Below are positions 1 through 13,473 of a stretch of 64,000 bases of DNA, in pieces. The position numbers and the translations under genes were made by a program. This stretch comes from Acetothermia bacterium 64_32 (lineage in GTDB: Bacteria > Bipolaricaulota > Bipolaricaulia > Bipolaricaulales > Bipolaricaulaceae): positions 1-64,000 of the forward strand of contig LGFI01000002.1 of NCBI GenBank assembly GCA_001508155.1, read 5' to 3'. The stretch's first letter is position 1. The number at the start of each line of letters is the position of its first letter. The notes beneath the pieces were generated by a model. It was not told the DNA's origin and ran no database searches. It was given only the letters and a program-made list of their open reading frames with translations.

Positions 1-1110
1 ATCTGGCTCGTCCTTGAGCTGACCGGCTCCGGGGCGGCTGTCGGCACAGTGGTAGCGGTCTACACCGCCGCGGCCCTCATCTTCGGGCTCCCCGGGGGAG
101 CGCTGGCCGACCGCTGGGACCGGAAGAAGTTAATGATCCTCTCGGGAATCTTCTCGGCTCTGTTTGTAGCCATGATCCCTGTCTTTTACACGAGCTTGGG
201 GCTATCCATCCCCCTGCTCGCCGGGCTGGTCTTCCTCCTTTCCACCGCCTCCCAGTTCTTCGAGCCCGCCTTGGACGCCACCATCCCAAACATCGTCCCC
301 GAATCCGAGCTCATGAGCGCAAACGCCCTTAAGATGACCACCCGCCAGTTAGGGCAACTCCTTGGCCCGGCCTTGGGAGGGGTTCTAGTGGGCGCCATCG
401 GCATCGCCAACGTTCTCTACCTCGATGCCATCTCTTTCCTGATCATGGCCGTCGCCGTCCTCCTAGCACGGCTACCCCCCAGCCGGGCGGGGGAAAAAAC
501 GAGCCTAAAGTGCCTCCTCGCCGATATCGGTGAAGGGCTCTCGTTTGTAAAAGGCCAGAGGGTCCTGCTTTCCGTCGTCCTGATGGCCATCGTGGCCAAC
601 CTGGCCTTCGGGCCCCTGTCGGTGATCTCACCGCTCCTTGTAAAAAAAGATTTACAGGCCGGCCCGGAGGGGTTTGGTTACCTCATGTCCTGCTTTGGGC
701 TGGGGACCTTGGCCGGGATGCTCCTCCTGGGAGCCCTGGGAGGAAAGGCCCCCAAGGGCAAGGCCATAATCGCAGGCTTCGCCCTCGCTGGGATGGCGGC
801 CGGGCTGACAGCCCTCACCTCTGAGCTTTACCAAACCTTAGCCTGCTTTTTCCTCCTCGGCGTGGGGGTGGCCCTGGTCAACGTGCCCTTTGTGACGCTT
901 GAGCAGCTCCTGTCACCTGACAGGCTGCGCGGCAAGGTGCTAAGCACCGACAGGACTCTCTCCATGGCCGCCACGCCGGTCAGCCAGGCCGGGGCGGGGT
1001 TCATCGTGGAGTGGACTGGGACCAGGCCCTTCTTCGGGATCCTAAGCGGCGTCTTGCCGGCCTGCGCCATCGCGGGCATGCTGGTCGGCGACCTCCGCAA
1101 AGCCCGGTAA
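1..1110 (+). CDS. MFS efflux transporter (5' truncated)
   Basis: The reading frame is open from base 1, so the gene starts upstream of the window; 369 residues remain. The visible part holds a major-facilitator motif A (GALADRWDRKK) after the second helix, then about ten hydrophobic helices. A conserved loop ESELMSANALKMTTRQLGQLLGP resembles the MFS_3/enterobactin-exporter (EntS-like) group, whose members export drugs or siderophores by proton antiport. The substrate cannot be read from sequence. The next gene is convergent, 4 bp away, so this ends its transcription unit. Confidence 0.85.
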   Translation: MWLVLELTGSGAAVGTVVAVYTAAALIFGLPGGALADRWDRKKLMILSGIFSALFVAMIPVFYTSLGLSIPLLAGLVFLLSTASQFFEPALDATIPNIVPESELMSANALKMTTRQLGQLLGPALGGVLVGAIGIANVLYLDAISFLIMAVAVLLARLPPSRAGEKTSLKCLLADIGEGLSFVKGQRVLLSVVLMAIVANLAFGPLSVISPLLVKKDLQAGPEGFGYLMSCFGLGTLAGMLLLGALGGKAPKGKAIIAGFALAGMAAGLTALTSELYQTLACFFLLGVGVALVNVPFVTLEQLLSPDRLRGKVLSTDRTLSMAATPVSQAGAGFIVEWTGTRPFFGILSGVLPACAIAGMLVGDLRKAR

Positions 1111-1114
1111 GCCC

Positions 1115-1576
1115 TCACAGGAGGGAGAAAAGGCCCAGGCTGGCGGCCAGCACGATCCCCCCGGCGAGGAGGACCCCGAGCGTGATGAGGGGGAAGGCCC
1201 GGCGGGGAGGGATCCCAAGGAGGGTGGCCAAAAGCGCCCCGGTCCAGGCCCCGGTGGCCGGAAACGGCACCGCCACCACCAGAACCAGCGCCACGTCCCC
1301 CAGGCGGGAGAACTTCCGGGCGTGTCTTCTTCTCTGCCAGGAAAGGTAGCGGGCCGCCCACCCCCCGATCCGGCCCGGAAGCCGCGGGAGGAACGGCACG
1401 AGCCGCCCCAGCCCCAAAAGGAGGAAGGGCACGGGGAGGAGGTTTCCAGCGACCGAAAGCAGGTAAGCAGCCGCCGGATGCATCCCCAGGGAGAGCGCAA
1501 GCGGAAGCCCCCCGCGAAGTTCAGCCACCGGCGCCGCCGAAAGCCCCACCACCTTCAGCGCAGAAACCACATCCAT
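1115..1576 (-). CDS. Small multi-drug export family membrane protein (COG2426)
   Basis: A 153-residue membrane protein with about four hydrophobic segments. The signature PVAELRGGLPLAL near residue 17 matches the small multi-drug export family (consensus P-x-E-x-RG-x-P). A basic cytoplasmic loop (SWQRRRHARKF) lies mid-protein. Transport activity in this family is poorly established, so the name is a family label. It is convergent with the MFS gene and divergent from cysS. Confidence 0.7.
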   Translation of the reverse strand: MDVVSALKVVGLSAAPVAELRGGLPLALSLGMHPAAAYLLSVAGNLLPVPFLLLGLGRLVPFLPRLPGRIGGWAARYLSWQRRRHARKFSRLGDVALVLVVAVPFPATGAWTGALLATLLGIPPRRAFPLITLGVLLAGGIVLAASLGLFSLL

Positions 1577-1640
1577 GGCCCCATTCTAGGCGCTGCCTTC
1601 CTAAGCTACCACGAGGTCACCAAGTCCTGAAGTTCGTTTC

Positions 1641-1669
1641 TTGTACCAGGGCGGGGCGGCATCTACACT
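1641..1669 (+). promoter_or_regulatory. Putative cysS promoter
   Basis: Candidate -35 TTGTAC at 1641-1646 and -10 TACACT at 1664-1669 with a 17-bp spacer. The start point would fall near 1676, just before the strong Shine-Dalgarno GAAAGGAGGT (1675-1684). The -35 match is weak. Confidence 0.35.
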
Positions 1670-1690
1670 TGGGAGAAAGGAGGTGGTGGG

Positions 1691-6241
<4,551 letters not shown>

Positions 6242-6245
<4 letters not shown>

Positions 6246-8032
6246 GAACGCTCGCGGTTATTTTTCTAATCGGGCTTTTGGGCGGGCAAGTGGCCGGAGC
6301 CCCCCCGGAGATCATCCCGCTTTCCCAAATCCAGGCGGGGATGAAGGGTTGGGGGCTCACGGTGGTGGCGGGGGACGAGGTGTCCCGGTTCGAGGTAGAG
6401 GTGATCGGGGTGATAGACGAGCCGGGGGAACAGAACGACTTCGTGGTGGTCCGAGCCTTTGGGGAAGCCATCGAGCGTTCCGGGGGGATCTCCCAAGGCA
6501 TGTCGGGAAGCCCGGTCTACCTGGAGGGAAAGCTGGCCGGGGCCCTATCCCGGGCGGCCATGTGGTCGGCTGAGCCCGACCGCCCGCTGGGGCTGGTCAC
6601 CCCAATTAAGGCCATGCTCAAGGTGCTGGCCGAGGTGAAGGGGAAGGGGCCTGAGGCCCCGCCCCAGGAGGAGATACCCGTACCCAAGGAGCTTCGGAAG
6701 ATGGGCGTCCTGCGGCTTCGGTTCTGTGCCTCCCCCCCAGGGACCCCCGAGCCCGGGACCCTGTATTCCTGGCCGCTTTCCACCCCGGTGGTGGCGGGTG
6801 GCCTCTCCCCTCGGGCGCTTTCCATCCTGGCCGAGGGATTGGAGCTGCAACTTCAGGGAAACCCCTTGGGCAGCCTTTTGCCCCCATGGCGGGCCCGGCT
6901 CCCCGGGCTTTCCGGCCCCGGGGTGGGAAGGATCGTCCAGGCCCCTTCCTCCACCGGCTCGGAAGGGGGCCTGCCCTTTTCCCCAGGGGCACCGGTGGGC
7001 GTGGGGCTCCTCTCCGGCGACGTGTCGCTGGGGGCGCTGGGTACCGTGACCCTGGTGGACGAGGAGGCGGTGCTGGCTTTCGGGCACCCGTTCCTTTTCT
7101 CCGGCCCCACCGACTACTTCCTCACCTCGGCCCACGTCTTCGACACCGTGGCCGCCCTGGACGCCCCCTACAAGCTGGGCAGCCTGGGCGAGGTGCGGGG
7201 GGCCGTGCTGGCCGACCGTTGGGCCGGGATCGGCGGCCTAGCCGGAAGATCCCCCAGCGTGGTGCGGCTGAACTTCTCGGTGTGGGACGAGGCCCGCGGG
7301 GAAGGAACCCAGCTCTCCGCCGACATGGTCCGGGAGGCCCGCTATTCTGCCCTCCTCGCCTATGTGACCGGACTTGAGGCCACAGATCGGGCCCTGGACC
7401 GCATCGGCCCGGGCACGGTCAGCGTCCGTTACCGGATCCACGGGCAGGGGCTGCCCCGCCCCCTGGAACGACACAACGTGTTCCTCTCCACCGAGGACAT
7501 CGCTGTGTACGTGCCTTGGGAGGCGGCCGTCGTGGCCGATATCCTTGAGTACAACGAGTTTGCGGACCCAGGCCTCCTGGAGATCGACCTGGACGCCACC
7601 GTCTCGGACGAGCTTGCCGCCGTCCGCATCCTGGACCTGGTGGTGGACAAGGAGGCCTGCTCCCCCGGGGACGTGGTCCGGTTCATCGTTTTCCTCCAGG
7701 ACTGGCGAGGAGAGCAGACCTCCTGGTCGGGTGAATTCCTCATCCCTCAGGACCTGGACACCCCGTATGTGGAGCTGAGGGCCTACGGCGGCCCCAGGGA
7801 GGTGGAAAAGGGGGAACAGGCCCCGGTGATCGACTCCCTGGAGGCCCTCGTGGATTACATCGAGGGGATCCCCTCCTATGACACCCTCACTGTAGAGCTG
7901 TTCGCCCTGGATCCCATCTCCGAGCTCATGGGCCAGCCCTGGCTGTATGGGGTGAGCGAGGTCTCGGTTTCGGTGGGGCGGGCGGTGGTGTACGATCAGG
8001 TGTCGTTGATCATCCCGGTTAGGCGAGAATAG
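6242..8032 (+). CDS. SpoIVB-like S55 family peptidase, secreted
   Basis: 596 residues starting with a signal peptide (RTLAVIFLIGLLGGQVAGA). The S55 peptidase domain carries the nucleophile motif SQGMSGSPVY near residue 85 and a later GHP motif (LAFGHPFLFSG) typical of SpoIVB. No N-terminal PDZ domain is evident. The C-terminal 200 residues look like a beta-rich accessory domain and are unassigned. SpoIVB in Bacillus activates sigma-K processing, but S55 proteins also occur in non-sporulating bacteria. Placement between sucC (4-bp overlap) and murF suggests an envelope role; that is inference. Confidence 0.8.
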
Positions 8033-8034
8033 TC

Positions 8035-9387
8035 ATGTGGGATCTGCGTCAGGCAGCGGAACTTTTGGGGGCGAGCCTCATCCGGCCGCGGGCGCCGTTT
8101 GTGGCATCAGGGGCGGCCTGTGATTCCCGGCAGGTGGAGCCTGGGCAGGTGTTTGTGGCCCTTAGGGGGAAGCGGCATGACGGCCATGAATTCCTAGCCG
8201 AGGCCTTTTCCAGGGGGGCGATCGGGGCCCTGGTCTCCCGGGATCCGGGCCATGGCCACAACCTGCTTTTGGTGGACGACGTGGAGGGCGCCCTGTGGGA
8301 ACTGGCCAGCTGGCGGAGGGATGGGCTGGCCATCCCGTTCGTAGGGGTGGCTGGCTCCTTCGGCAAGACCACCGCCAAGGAGCTCGCTGCCGCCGCCCTT
8401 TCGGTGCGGTATCGGGTGTTCCGTGCCCGGGCTTCCTACAACACCGAGATCGGGGTGCCCCTGGAGATCCTCTCCGTGCCGAGCGATGCCGAGGTGGCCG
8501 TTTTGGAGCTGGGGGAGGAGGCCCCGGGGGACATCCGCCGCCTGGCGGAGCTGGTACGGCCCTGGGCCGGGTTCATCACCGGGGTGGGGGAGGCCCATCT
8601 GGCGAGGTTGGGGGATCTGGAGGGGGTGGCGAGGGTCTTATGGGAGTTGGCCGAGGCCCTCCCGGAGGAAGGGGTGCTTGCACTGAACTGGGACTCCCCG
8701 CAGCTGCGGGCCCGGGCCGGGGCCTGCCAGGGGGTGTGTGTGAGGTTCGGAAGCGGCCCACAGGCCGACTTCTACCCCCGGCAGGTGGCGGCGGATTCCC
8801 CCCAGGGGGTGACCTTTCTGGCGGTGACCCCCCGGGGCGAGCTCCGGGTGGGGCTGAAGCTCTTGGGGGAGCACGTGGCCACGTTGGCCTGTGGGGCCCT
8901 GGCCTTGGCCTGGGGCATGGGGGTGCCTGAGGAGGCGGCCGCCCGGGCCTTGGGAAAGGTACGCCCCCTGCCACACCGGCTGGAGCTACTCCCCGCCCCC
9001 TTCGGCTGGATCCTGGACGATTGCTATAATGCCAACCCGCTTTCCGTGCGGGCGGCGCTCAAGGCCCTGGTCTCCCTGGAACTGCCGGTGGAAAGGCGCG
9101 CCGCCCTTTTGGGGGACATGCTGGACCTGGGCCCGGAGGAGGCCCGTTACCACCGGGAGGCGGTGGAGGAGGCGCGCTGGCAGGGGGTGGACGTGCTTTT
9201 TGCCTACGGGCCCCGGATGAGCGAGGCGTTCTCCGCCTGGGGAGGGCCGGGGGCGGCGGAGCCGGAGGACCTGGATGCCTTGCTGAAAAAGGTCCGCCAG
9301 GAGTTAAACCGCCTGCCCACCCTGCTCTTGATCAAGGGCTCCCGGGGCATGGTCCTGGAACGGGCGGTGACCGCCCTGGCCGGCTGA
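8035..9387 (+). CDS. murF: UDP-N-acetylmuramoyl-tripeptide-D-alanyl-D-alanine ligase
   Basis: 450 residues, usual MurF size. It adds D-Ala-D-Ala to the UDP-MurNAc-tripeptide in cytoplasmic peptidoglycan precursor synthesis. The N-terminal substrate domain includes DSRQVEPGQVFVALRG. The Mur ATP-binding loop is GSFGKTTAKE (usually GxNGKTT), and the MurF-specific DDCYNANPLSVRAAL follows near residue 325. It starts 2 bp after the S55 peptidase gene, in the same operon. The other mur ligases are not adjacent. Confidence 0.95.
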   Translation: MWDLRQAAELLGASLIRPRAPFVASGAACDSRQVEPGQVFVALRGKRHDGHEFLAEAFSRGAIGALVSRDPGHGHNLLLVDDVEGALWELASWRRDGLAIPFVGVAGSFGKTTAKELAAAALSVRYRVFRARASYNTEIGVPLEILSVPSDAEVAVLELGEEAPGDIRRLAELVRPWAGFITGVGEAHLARLGDLEGVARVLWELAEALPEEGVLALNWDSPQLRARAGACQGVCVRFGSGPQADFYPRQVAADSPQGVTFLAVTPRGELRVGLKLLGEHVATLACGALALAWGMGVPEEAAARALGKVRPLPHRLELLPAPFGWILDDCYNANPLSVRAALKALVSLELPVERRAALLGDMLDLGPEEARYHREAVEEARWQGVDVLFAYGPRMSEAFSAWGGPGAAEPEDLDALLKKVRQELNRLPTLLLIKGSRGMVLERAVTALAG

Positions 9388-9439
9388 ACGCACGGGGTCA
9401 GGTCGATGTAGAAGGGGTGCGCCTCCCAAAGAGGGGCCC

Positions 9440-10657
9440 TCATGGGCCCAGGTACCGGCGCTGCCCGGGGGTGAGGGCGTCGATCTGGACGTTGAACGAC
9501 TCCAAGAACAACCTTGCCACCCGCTCGTCCACCTCGGGGGGAACCGGGTAGACCCCGGGGGGAAGGCCCGCCCCCCCTTGGGCAAGCCATGCCAGCGACA
9601 GGGCCTGGAGGGAAAACGAGAGGTCCATGATCTCCACCGGATGGCCGTCCCCGGCTACCAGGTTCACCAGCCTCCCCGCGGCCAAAAGGTAAACCCGCTT
9701 CCCACCCGGGAGCGTGAACTCCTCCACCTCCTCCCGCACCCGGCGGCCACGGGCACGCCCCCTGAGCCCCCGCACGTCTATCTCCACGTCGAAATGGCCC
9801 GCATTGGCCAAAATCAGGCCGTCCTTGGCCGAAAGCAGGTGCTCAAAGGTCACCACGTCCCGGCAGCCGGTGGCGGTCACGAGAAGGTCCGCCTTCCTTA
9901 TGGCCTGGGCCATGGGGGCCACGGAAAAGCCGTCCATCAGGGCCTCGGCCGCCCGTACCGGGTCCACCTCACACACCGTGACCCTAGCCCCCAGGCCCCG
10001 GGCCCGGAGGGCAATCCCCCGACCACACCAGCCGTAGCCGGCCACCACCACCTCTTTTCCCGCCACCAAGAGGTTTGTGGCCCGCATGATGGCATCCCAG
10101 GCAGACTGGCCGGTGCCATAGCGGTTGTCAAATAGGTGCTTCATCCGCGCGTCGTTAACCGCCACCACCGGCCAGCACAGCCGGCCTCGGGCGGCCAACT
10201 TCCGCGCCCGGACCACCCCGGTGGTGGTCTCCTCACAGATGCCCAGGAGTTCCCTTCCAAGTTCCTTGTACTCCCCATGCAGCAGGGCGGTGAGGTCCCC
10301 GCCGTCGTCCAGCACCACTTGAGGCTGGATGGAGAGCGTCTCCCTGAGGTGTTCCAGGTATTCCTCCGGGCTTTCCCCTCGGCGGGCGTTCACCCGGATC
10401 CCTTCCTTCGCCAGGGCCAGGGCCACGTCGTCCTGGGTGGACAGGGGGTTGGAGCCGCTTACGGCCACCTCTGCCCCGGCCTGCCGGAGCGCCAGCGCAA
10501 GGCAAGCTGTTTTGGCCTCGAGGTGGACGCTGATCGCTACCCGTAGGCCGGCCAGGGCCCCCGAGCGGGCGAGCTCCCGGGCCACCCGGGAGAGAACGGG
10601 CATGTGGGCCTGCGCCCAGGCGATCTTCCCCTTTCCCATCTCTGCTAGCTCCGCCAT
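9440..10657 (-). CDS. ahcY: Adenosylhomocysteinase
   Basis: 405 residues from ATG at 10657, the shorter prokaryotic form of SAH hydrolase. It splits S-adenosylhomocysteine into adenosine and homocysteine, recycling the product of methyl transfer. Visible motifs: DDGGDLTALLH, EETTTGVVRA, the NAD-binding GYGWCGRG, NAGHFDVEIDV and the C-terminal QRRYLGP. The frame is open 54 bp further upstream, but that stretch overlaps the transporter gene and lacks family similarity. It is the third gene of a minus-strand set with the DMT transporter and patatin genes. Confidence 0.95.
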   Translation of the reverse strand: MAELAEMGKGKIAWAQAHMPVLSRVARELARSGALAGLRVAISVHLEAKTACLALALRQAGAEVAVSGSNPLSTQDDVALALAKEGIRVNARRGESPEEYLEHLRETLSIQPQVVLDDGGDLTALLHGEYKELGRELLGICEETTTGVVRARKLAARGRLCWPVVAVNDARMKHLFDNRYGTGQSAWDAIMRATNLLVAGKEVVVAGYGWCGRGIALRARGLGARVTVCEVDPVRAAEALMDGFSVAPMAQAIRKADLLVTATGCRDVVTFEHLLSAKDGLILANAGHFDVEIDVRGLRGRARGRRVREEVEEFTLPGGKRVYLLAAGRLVNLVAGDGHPVEIMDLSFSLQALSLAWLAQGGAGLPPGVYPVPPEVDERVARLFLESFNVQIDALTPGQRRYLGP

Positions 10658-10664
10658 GGCCCCA

Positions 10665-11522
10665 TCATAACCCGGTCGCCCGCAGGACACGAACGATCCC
10701 AGCCAAGACAAGGAGCATCCCCACCCCTTGCACCGGCCCGATCCCCTCGCCGAACAACAGGTACGCCCACAGGGTCGCCCCCACCGGCTCCCCCAAAACG
10801 GCCACTGCCACCGCCGAGGCGGGAAGGGACCTGAGGGCGCGGTTCACGCTGGTGTGTCCTAGGAGCTGGGGGCCCAGCGCCAAAAGGCCGATCCAAAGCC
10901 AATCCTCCCTCATGGGCAAAGCGCCATCGGCAAGGAGGAAGGTACCCCCAACGAGGAGCAACGCAGCGGTGGAGTAGGCGATCCCCACGTAGGGGAAAAG
11001 CGGCCCGTGATGCCGCATCCTGCGCCCGATCATAAGGTATCCCGAGGCCATGATCGCCCCCACCAGGGCCAAGAGGTCCCCCCACAGGGCACTACCCCCC
11101 AACGAGAAGTCCCCCCAGCCGATCAACACGCCCCCTAGGGTGGCAAGCCCGATCCCCTGCCACAGGGCCCGAGAGGGGGGTTCCCCCAAGAAAAGAGAGA
11201 AAAGCCCTACAAACAAGGGGTTCGTGTTCACAAGCACCACCGAGCTTGCCACCGTGGTATGACGCAGGGACTCGATCCAGGTAGCGAAGTGAAGCGCCAA
11301 AAAAGCCCCGGAGAGGAGGGAAAGCACAAGGCCCCGGCCCGAAAGCCTCCCCCGAGCCAACCCCCAGGGGAGGAGCACAACCGAAGCCAAAACGAGCCGC
11401 CAGGCGGCTATTACAATAGATGGCGAGTGAGTTACTCTAATTATAATAGAGCCGAAGGAGAGGGCTATAACTCCGAGGGCAAGTATCAAGCCGGACTTGC
11501 CTTTCAAGTTCTTATGCTTCAA
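10665..11522 (-). CDS. EamA/DMT-family transporter
   Basis: 285 residues with about ten hydrophobic helices in two EamA repeats, for example LALGVIALSFGSIIIRVTH at the N-terminus and a second repeat near residue 140. Members export amino acids or other metabolites. The substrate is unknown. The TTG start at 11522 has AAGGA five bases upstream and overlaps the patatin stop by 11 bp, pointing to translational coupling. An alternative TTG lies at 11507. Confidence 0.85.
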   Translation of the reverse strand: MKHKNLKGKSGLILALGVIALSFGSIIIRVTHSPSIVIAAWRLVLASVVLLPWGLARGRLSGRGLVLSLLSGAFLALHFATWIESLRHTTVASSVVLVNTNPLFVGLFSLFLGEPPSRALWQGIGLATLGGVLIGWGDFSLGGSALWGDLLALVGAIMASGYLMIGRRMRHHGPLFPYVGIAYSTAALLLVGGTFLLADGALPMREDWLWIGLLALGPQLLGHTSVNRALRSLPASAVAVAVLGEPVGATLWAYLLFGEGIGPVQGVGMLLVLAGIVRVLRATGL

Positions 11523-12294
11523 GCAGTTCCTTCAGGTGTGGCAGGGCGGCCTGCATGGCCCGATAGCCGGCCTCCACCCCCTGACCCACGTCGGAGTAGG
11601 TAGGGGGGTGGTTGCCGAAGTCAGGGGAGATGAGGACCTCCGGTGAGTGGACCTGGGCCTCAAGCTGGGACAGACGTTTCTGGAAGATGGTGGCCATCTG
11701 GAAGAGCACGGAGAACACGTTGGGGCGCACAGGGGGCCTTTCGCTGGGGGGGACCAAGACGTCCACCGCCACCACCACCTCCGCCCCCAGGGCGCGGGCC
11801 ACGTCCACGGGCAGGGGGTTTGTCACCCCGCCGTCCAAGAGGAGCCTGTCCCCCAGCTGGGCGGGGACGAACAGCCCCGGCACGGACACCGAGGCCCGGA
11901 TGGCGTCCACCAAGGGCCCGTGGGTGATGGCCACCGACTCCCCGGTTCTAAGGTCCGTGGCCACGGCGGCGTAGCGGACCGGGAGCTGTTCGATGGTCAC
12001 GTCCCCCACCAGGGGGTAGAGGGTCCGCCGCACCTCCTCCCCCGAGGACCAACCCCGCCAGGGGAAGGTGGGGAGGAGCCCCCTGGCCAGCCGGGTGAAC
12101 CCCATCTCCCCCCACAGGCGGGCGATGTCGGAAAGCGACACCCCGGCGGCGTAAAGCCCCCCCACCTGGGCCCCCACACTCGCCCCGGCAATAGCGTAAA
12201 CCGGGATCCCGGCTTCGGAAAGGGCCTGAAGCACCCCTACATGCGCCACCCCCCGCGGCCCCCCCGAGCTGAGCGCCACCCCCAGCCGCCTCAT
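11512..12294 (-). CDS. Patatin-like phospholipase (RssA/NTE type)
   Basis: 260 residues. The nucleophile elbow GASVG places Ser39, and the partner Asp lies in LLDGGVTNPLPVDVA near residue 155, forming the patatin Ser-Asp dyad. The oxyanion loop reads SSGGPRGVAHVG rather than GGGxKG. Such proteins hydrolyse acyl esters of membrane lipids in the cytoplasm. The C-terminus has a predicted helical stretch (FQMATIFQKRLSQLEAQV). It is the first gene of the patatin-DMT-ahcY set. Confidence 0.88.
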   Translation of the reverse strand: MRRLGVALSSGGPRGVAHVGVLQALSEAGIPVYAIAGASVGAQVGGLYAAGVSLSDIARLWGEMGFTRLARGLLPTFPWRGWSSGEEVRRTLYPLVGDVTIEQLPVRYAAVATDLRTGESVAITHGPLVDAIRASVSVPGLFVPAQLGDRLLLDGGVTNPLPVDVARALGAEVVVAVDVLVPPSERPPVRPNVFSVLFQMATIFQKRLSQLEAQVHSPEVLISPDFGNHPPTYSDVGQGVEAGYRAMQAALPHLKELLEA

Positions 12295-12300
12295 AACAGG

Positions 12301-12334
12301 AAAACGGGGCAGGCACCCGGGCCCGCCCCGTTTT
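12301..12334. terminator. Bidirectional hairpin terminator
   Basis: Ten-base inverted repeat AAAACGGGGC (12301-12310) and GCCCCGTTTT (12325-12334) with a 14-base loop. It is T-rich on leaving in both directions. On the minus strand it ends the ferredoxin transcript just before the patatin gene. Confidence 0.75.
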
Positions 12335-12337
12335 TCC

Positions 12338-12520
12338 TCACTCCTTGCTGATCGCCCCCACCGGGCACTGGTCGACGGCCTCCTCTACACAGGGGAGCGA
12401 TTCGTCCGCACCCGACTTCACATGCGAGTAGCCGTCGTCCCCCATCTCAAAGACCTCAGGACACACCTGCGCGCAAAGACCGCACCCGGTGCACAGATCC
12501 AAATCCACCTTGATCGCCAT
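12338..12520 (-). CDS. Single [4Fe-4S] ferredoxin
   Basis: 60 residues. Cluster ligands are Cys10, Cys13, Cys16 and Cys52 (CTGCGLC and QCP). Cys20 and Cys44 are additionally present in the places that form a disulfide in the 60-residue Thermotoga maritima ferredoxin, and the whole layout matches that protein. It is a low-potential cytoplasmic electron carrier and a plausible partner of the hydrogenase encoded downstream of it. It has its own promoter (12550-12579) and terminator, so it is a single-gene unit. Confidence 0.93.
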   Translation of the reverse strand: MAIKVDLDLCTGCGLCAQVCPEVFEMGDDGYSHVKSGADESLPCVEEAVDQCPVGAISKE

Positions 12521-12549
12521 GATCCCTCCTTTGAATCTGGATTGGACGA

Positions 12550-12579
12550 ACTATAGCATGTCCAGGCGGCTTCTGGCAA
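12550..12579 (-). promoter_or_regulatory. Ferredoxin gene promoter
   Basis: Minus strand: -35 TTGCCA (12574-12579), 18-bp spacer, -10 TATAGT (12550-12555), about 30 bp before the ATG. An AAAGGAGG ribosome site follows. Confidence 0.6.
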
Positions 12580-12581
12580 CC

Positions 12582-12610
12582 TTGCCCGCCCTGTACCCCC
12601 CGCATATAGT
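12582..12610 (+). promoter_or_regulatory. TatT-like gene promoter
   Basis: -35 TTGCCC (12582-12587), 17-bp spacer, -10 TATAGT (12605-12610). It is back to back with the ferredoxin promoter, 3 bp apart. The start point would be near 12617 and the ATG is at 12638. Confidence 0.6.
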
Positions 12611-12637
12611 GAGAAAAAGCCTCATGGGGGTGGTAGC

Positions 12638-13471
12638 ATGAAAAGCCTTCTTAGCGTGGTCGCGGTGGGGCTTTTGGGCCTCAGTTCACTTCCCCAATCC
12701 GTGGAGGACCTACTGGGATCGGCGGACGGGATGTTCCAGGAGGTGTGGGCCAGCGAGTACACCCAGGAGAAGCATCTCGTCCTGGAGTCAAGGCTCCGGG
12801 AGGCCATCGCCCTCTATGAGGAAGCCATCTCCCAAGAGGAGACCAACGTCCACGCCCTCACCATGCTCGCCCGCTGTTATTACACCCTGGCCGACGTCTT
12901 CCTCCTTGAGGACGAGGAGAAGAAGGCCGCTTATGTGGCCGGGCAGGGCTATGGGGAACGAGCCCTGCGCGCCACCCCTGGGTTTGTGGAGCGGGAAGAA
13001 GAAGACGGCTTTGTGGCCGCCGTGAGGGCTTGCCAGGAGGTGGGGGCCCTTTATTGGACCTATGCCAACTGGGCGAGGAAGGACGAATACGACAAGCTTG
13101 GGGCCATCTTCCGGGGGGACGCCCCCAAGCTGGAGGCCCTCATCCTGCGCTGTGCCGAACTCGACCGGGGGTACATGTGTGCCGGGCCTTTGCGGGCCCT
13201 GGGGGCCTTCTGGGGCGGGCTCCCCCGCTTGCCCTTTGGAACCTACAGGCAGAACCTGGACCGCGCCCATCAGTACCTGTCACAGGCGGTGGAGCTGTGC
13301 CCCGAATACCTGGAGAACCTGCGGTTCATGGTGGAGTTCTACCTGGAGCCCAAAGGGGAGGAGGAAGAGGCCCAAGCCCTGCTTGAGCGGATCGTGAAGG
13401 CCCCGCTTGGGGATTATCCGCTTTACAACTCCCTCACCAAGCTTTGGGCCTGGCAAAGGCTTTCGGGCTAG
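12638..13471 (+). CDS. TatT-like TPR lipoprotein/periplasmic protein
   Basis: 277 residues: a signal-peptide-like N-terminus (KSLLSVVAVGLLGLSSLP) and then helical repeats resembling TPRs (EAIALYEEAIS, AHQYLSQAVELCP). The segment RALGAFWGGLP followed by a repeat ending CPEYLENLRFMVEFYL resembles the TatT (TRAP transporter T-component) family. No TRAP transporter genes lie nearby, so the partner is unknown. It stands alone on the plus strand and converges on the ribokinase gene, 2 bp away. Confidence 0.6.
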   Translation: MKSLLSVVAVGLLGLSSLPQSVEDLLGSADGMFQEVWASEYTQEKHLVLESRLREAIALYEEAISQEETNVHALTMLARCYYTLADVFLLEDEEKKAAYVAGQGYGERALRATPGFVEREEEDGFVAAVRACQEVGALYWTYANWARKDEYDKLGAIFRGDAPKLEALILRCAELDRGYMCAGPLRALGAFWGGLPRLPFGTYRQNLDRAHQYLSQAVELCPEYLENLRFMVEFYLEPKGEEEEAQALLERIVKAPLGDYPLYNSLTKLWAWQRLSG

Positions 13472-13473
13472 GG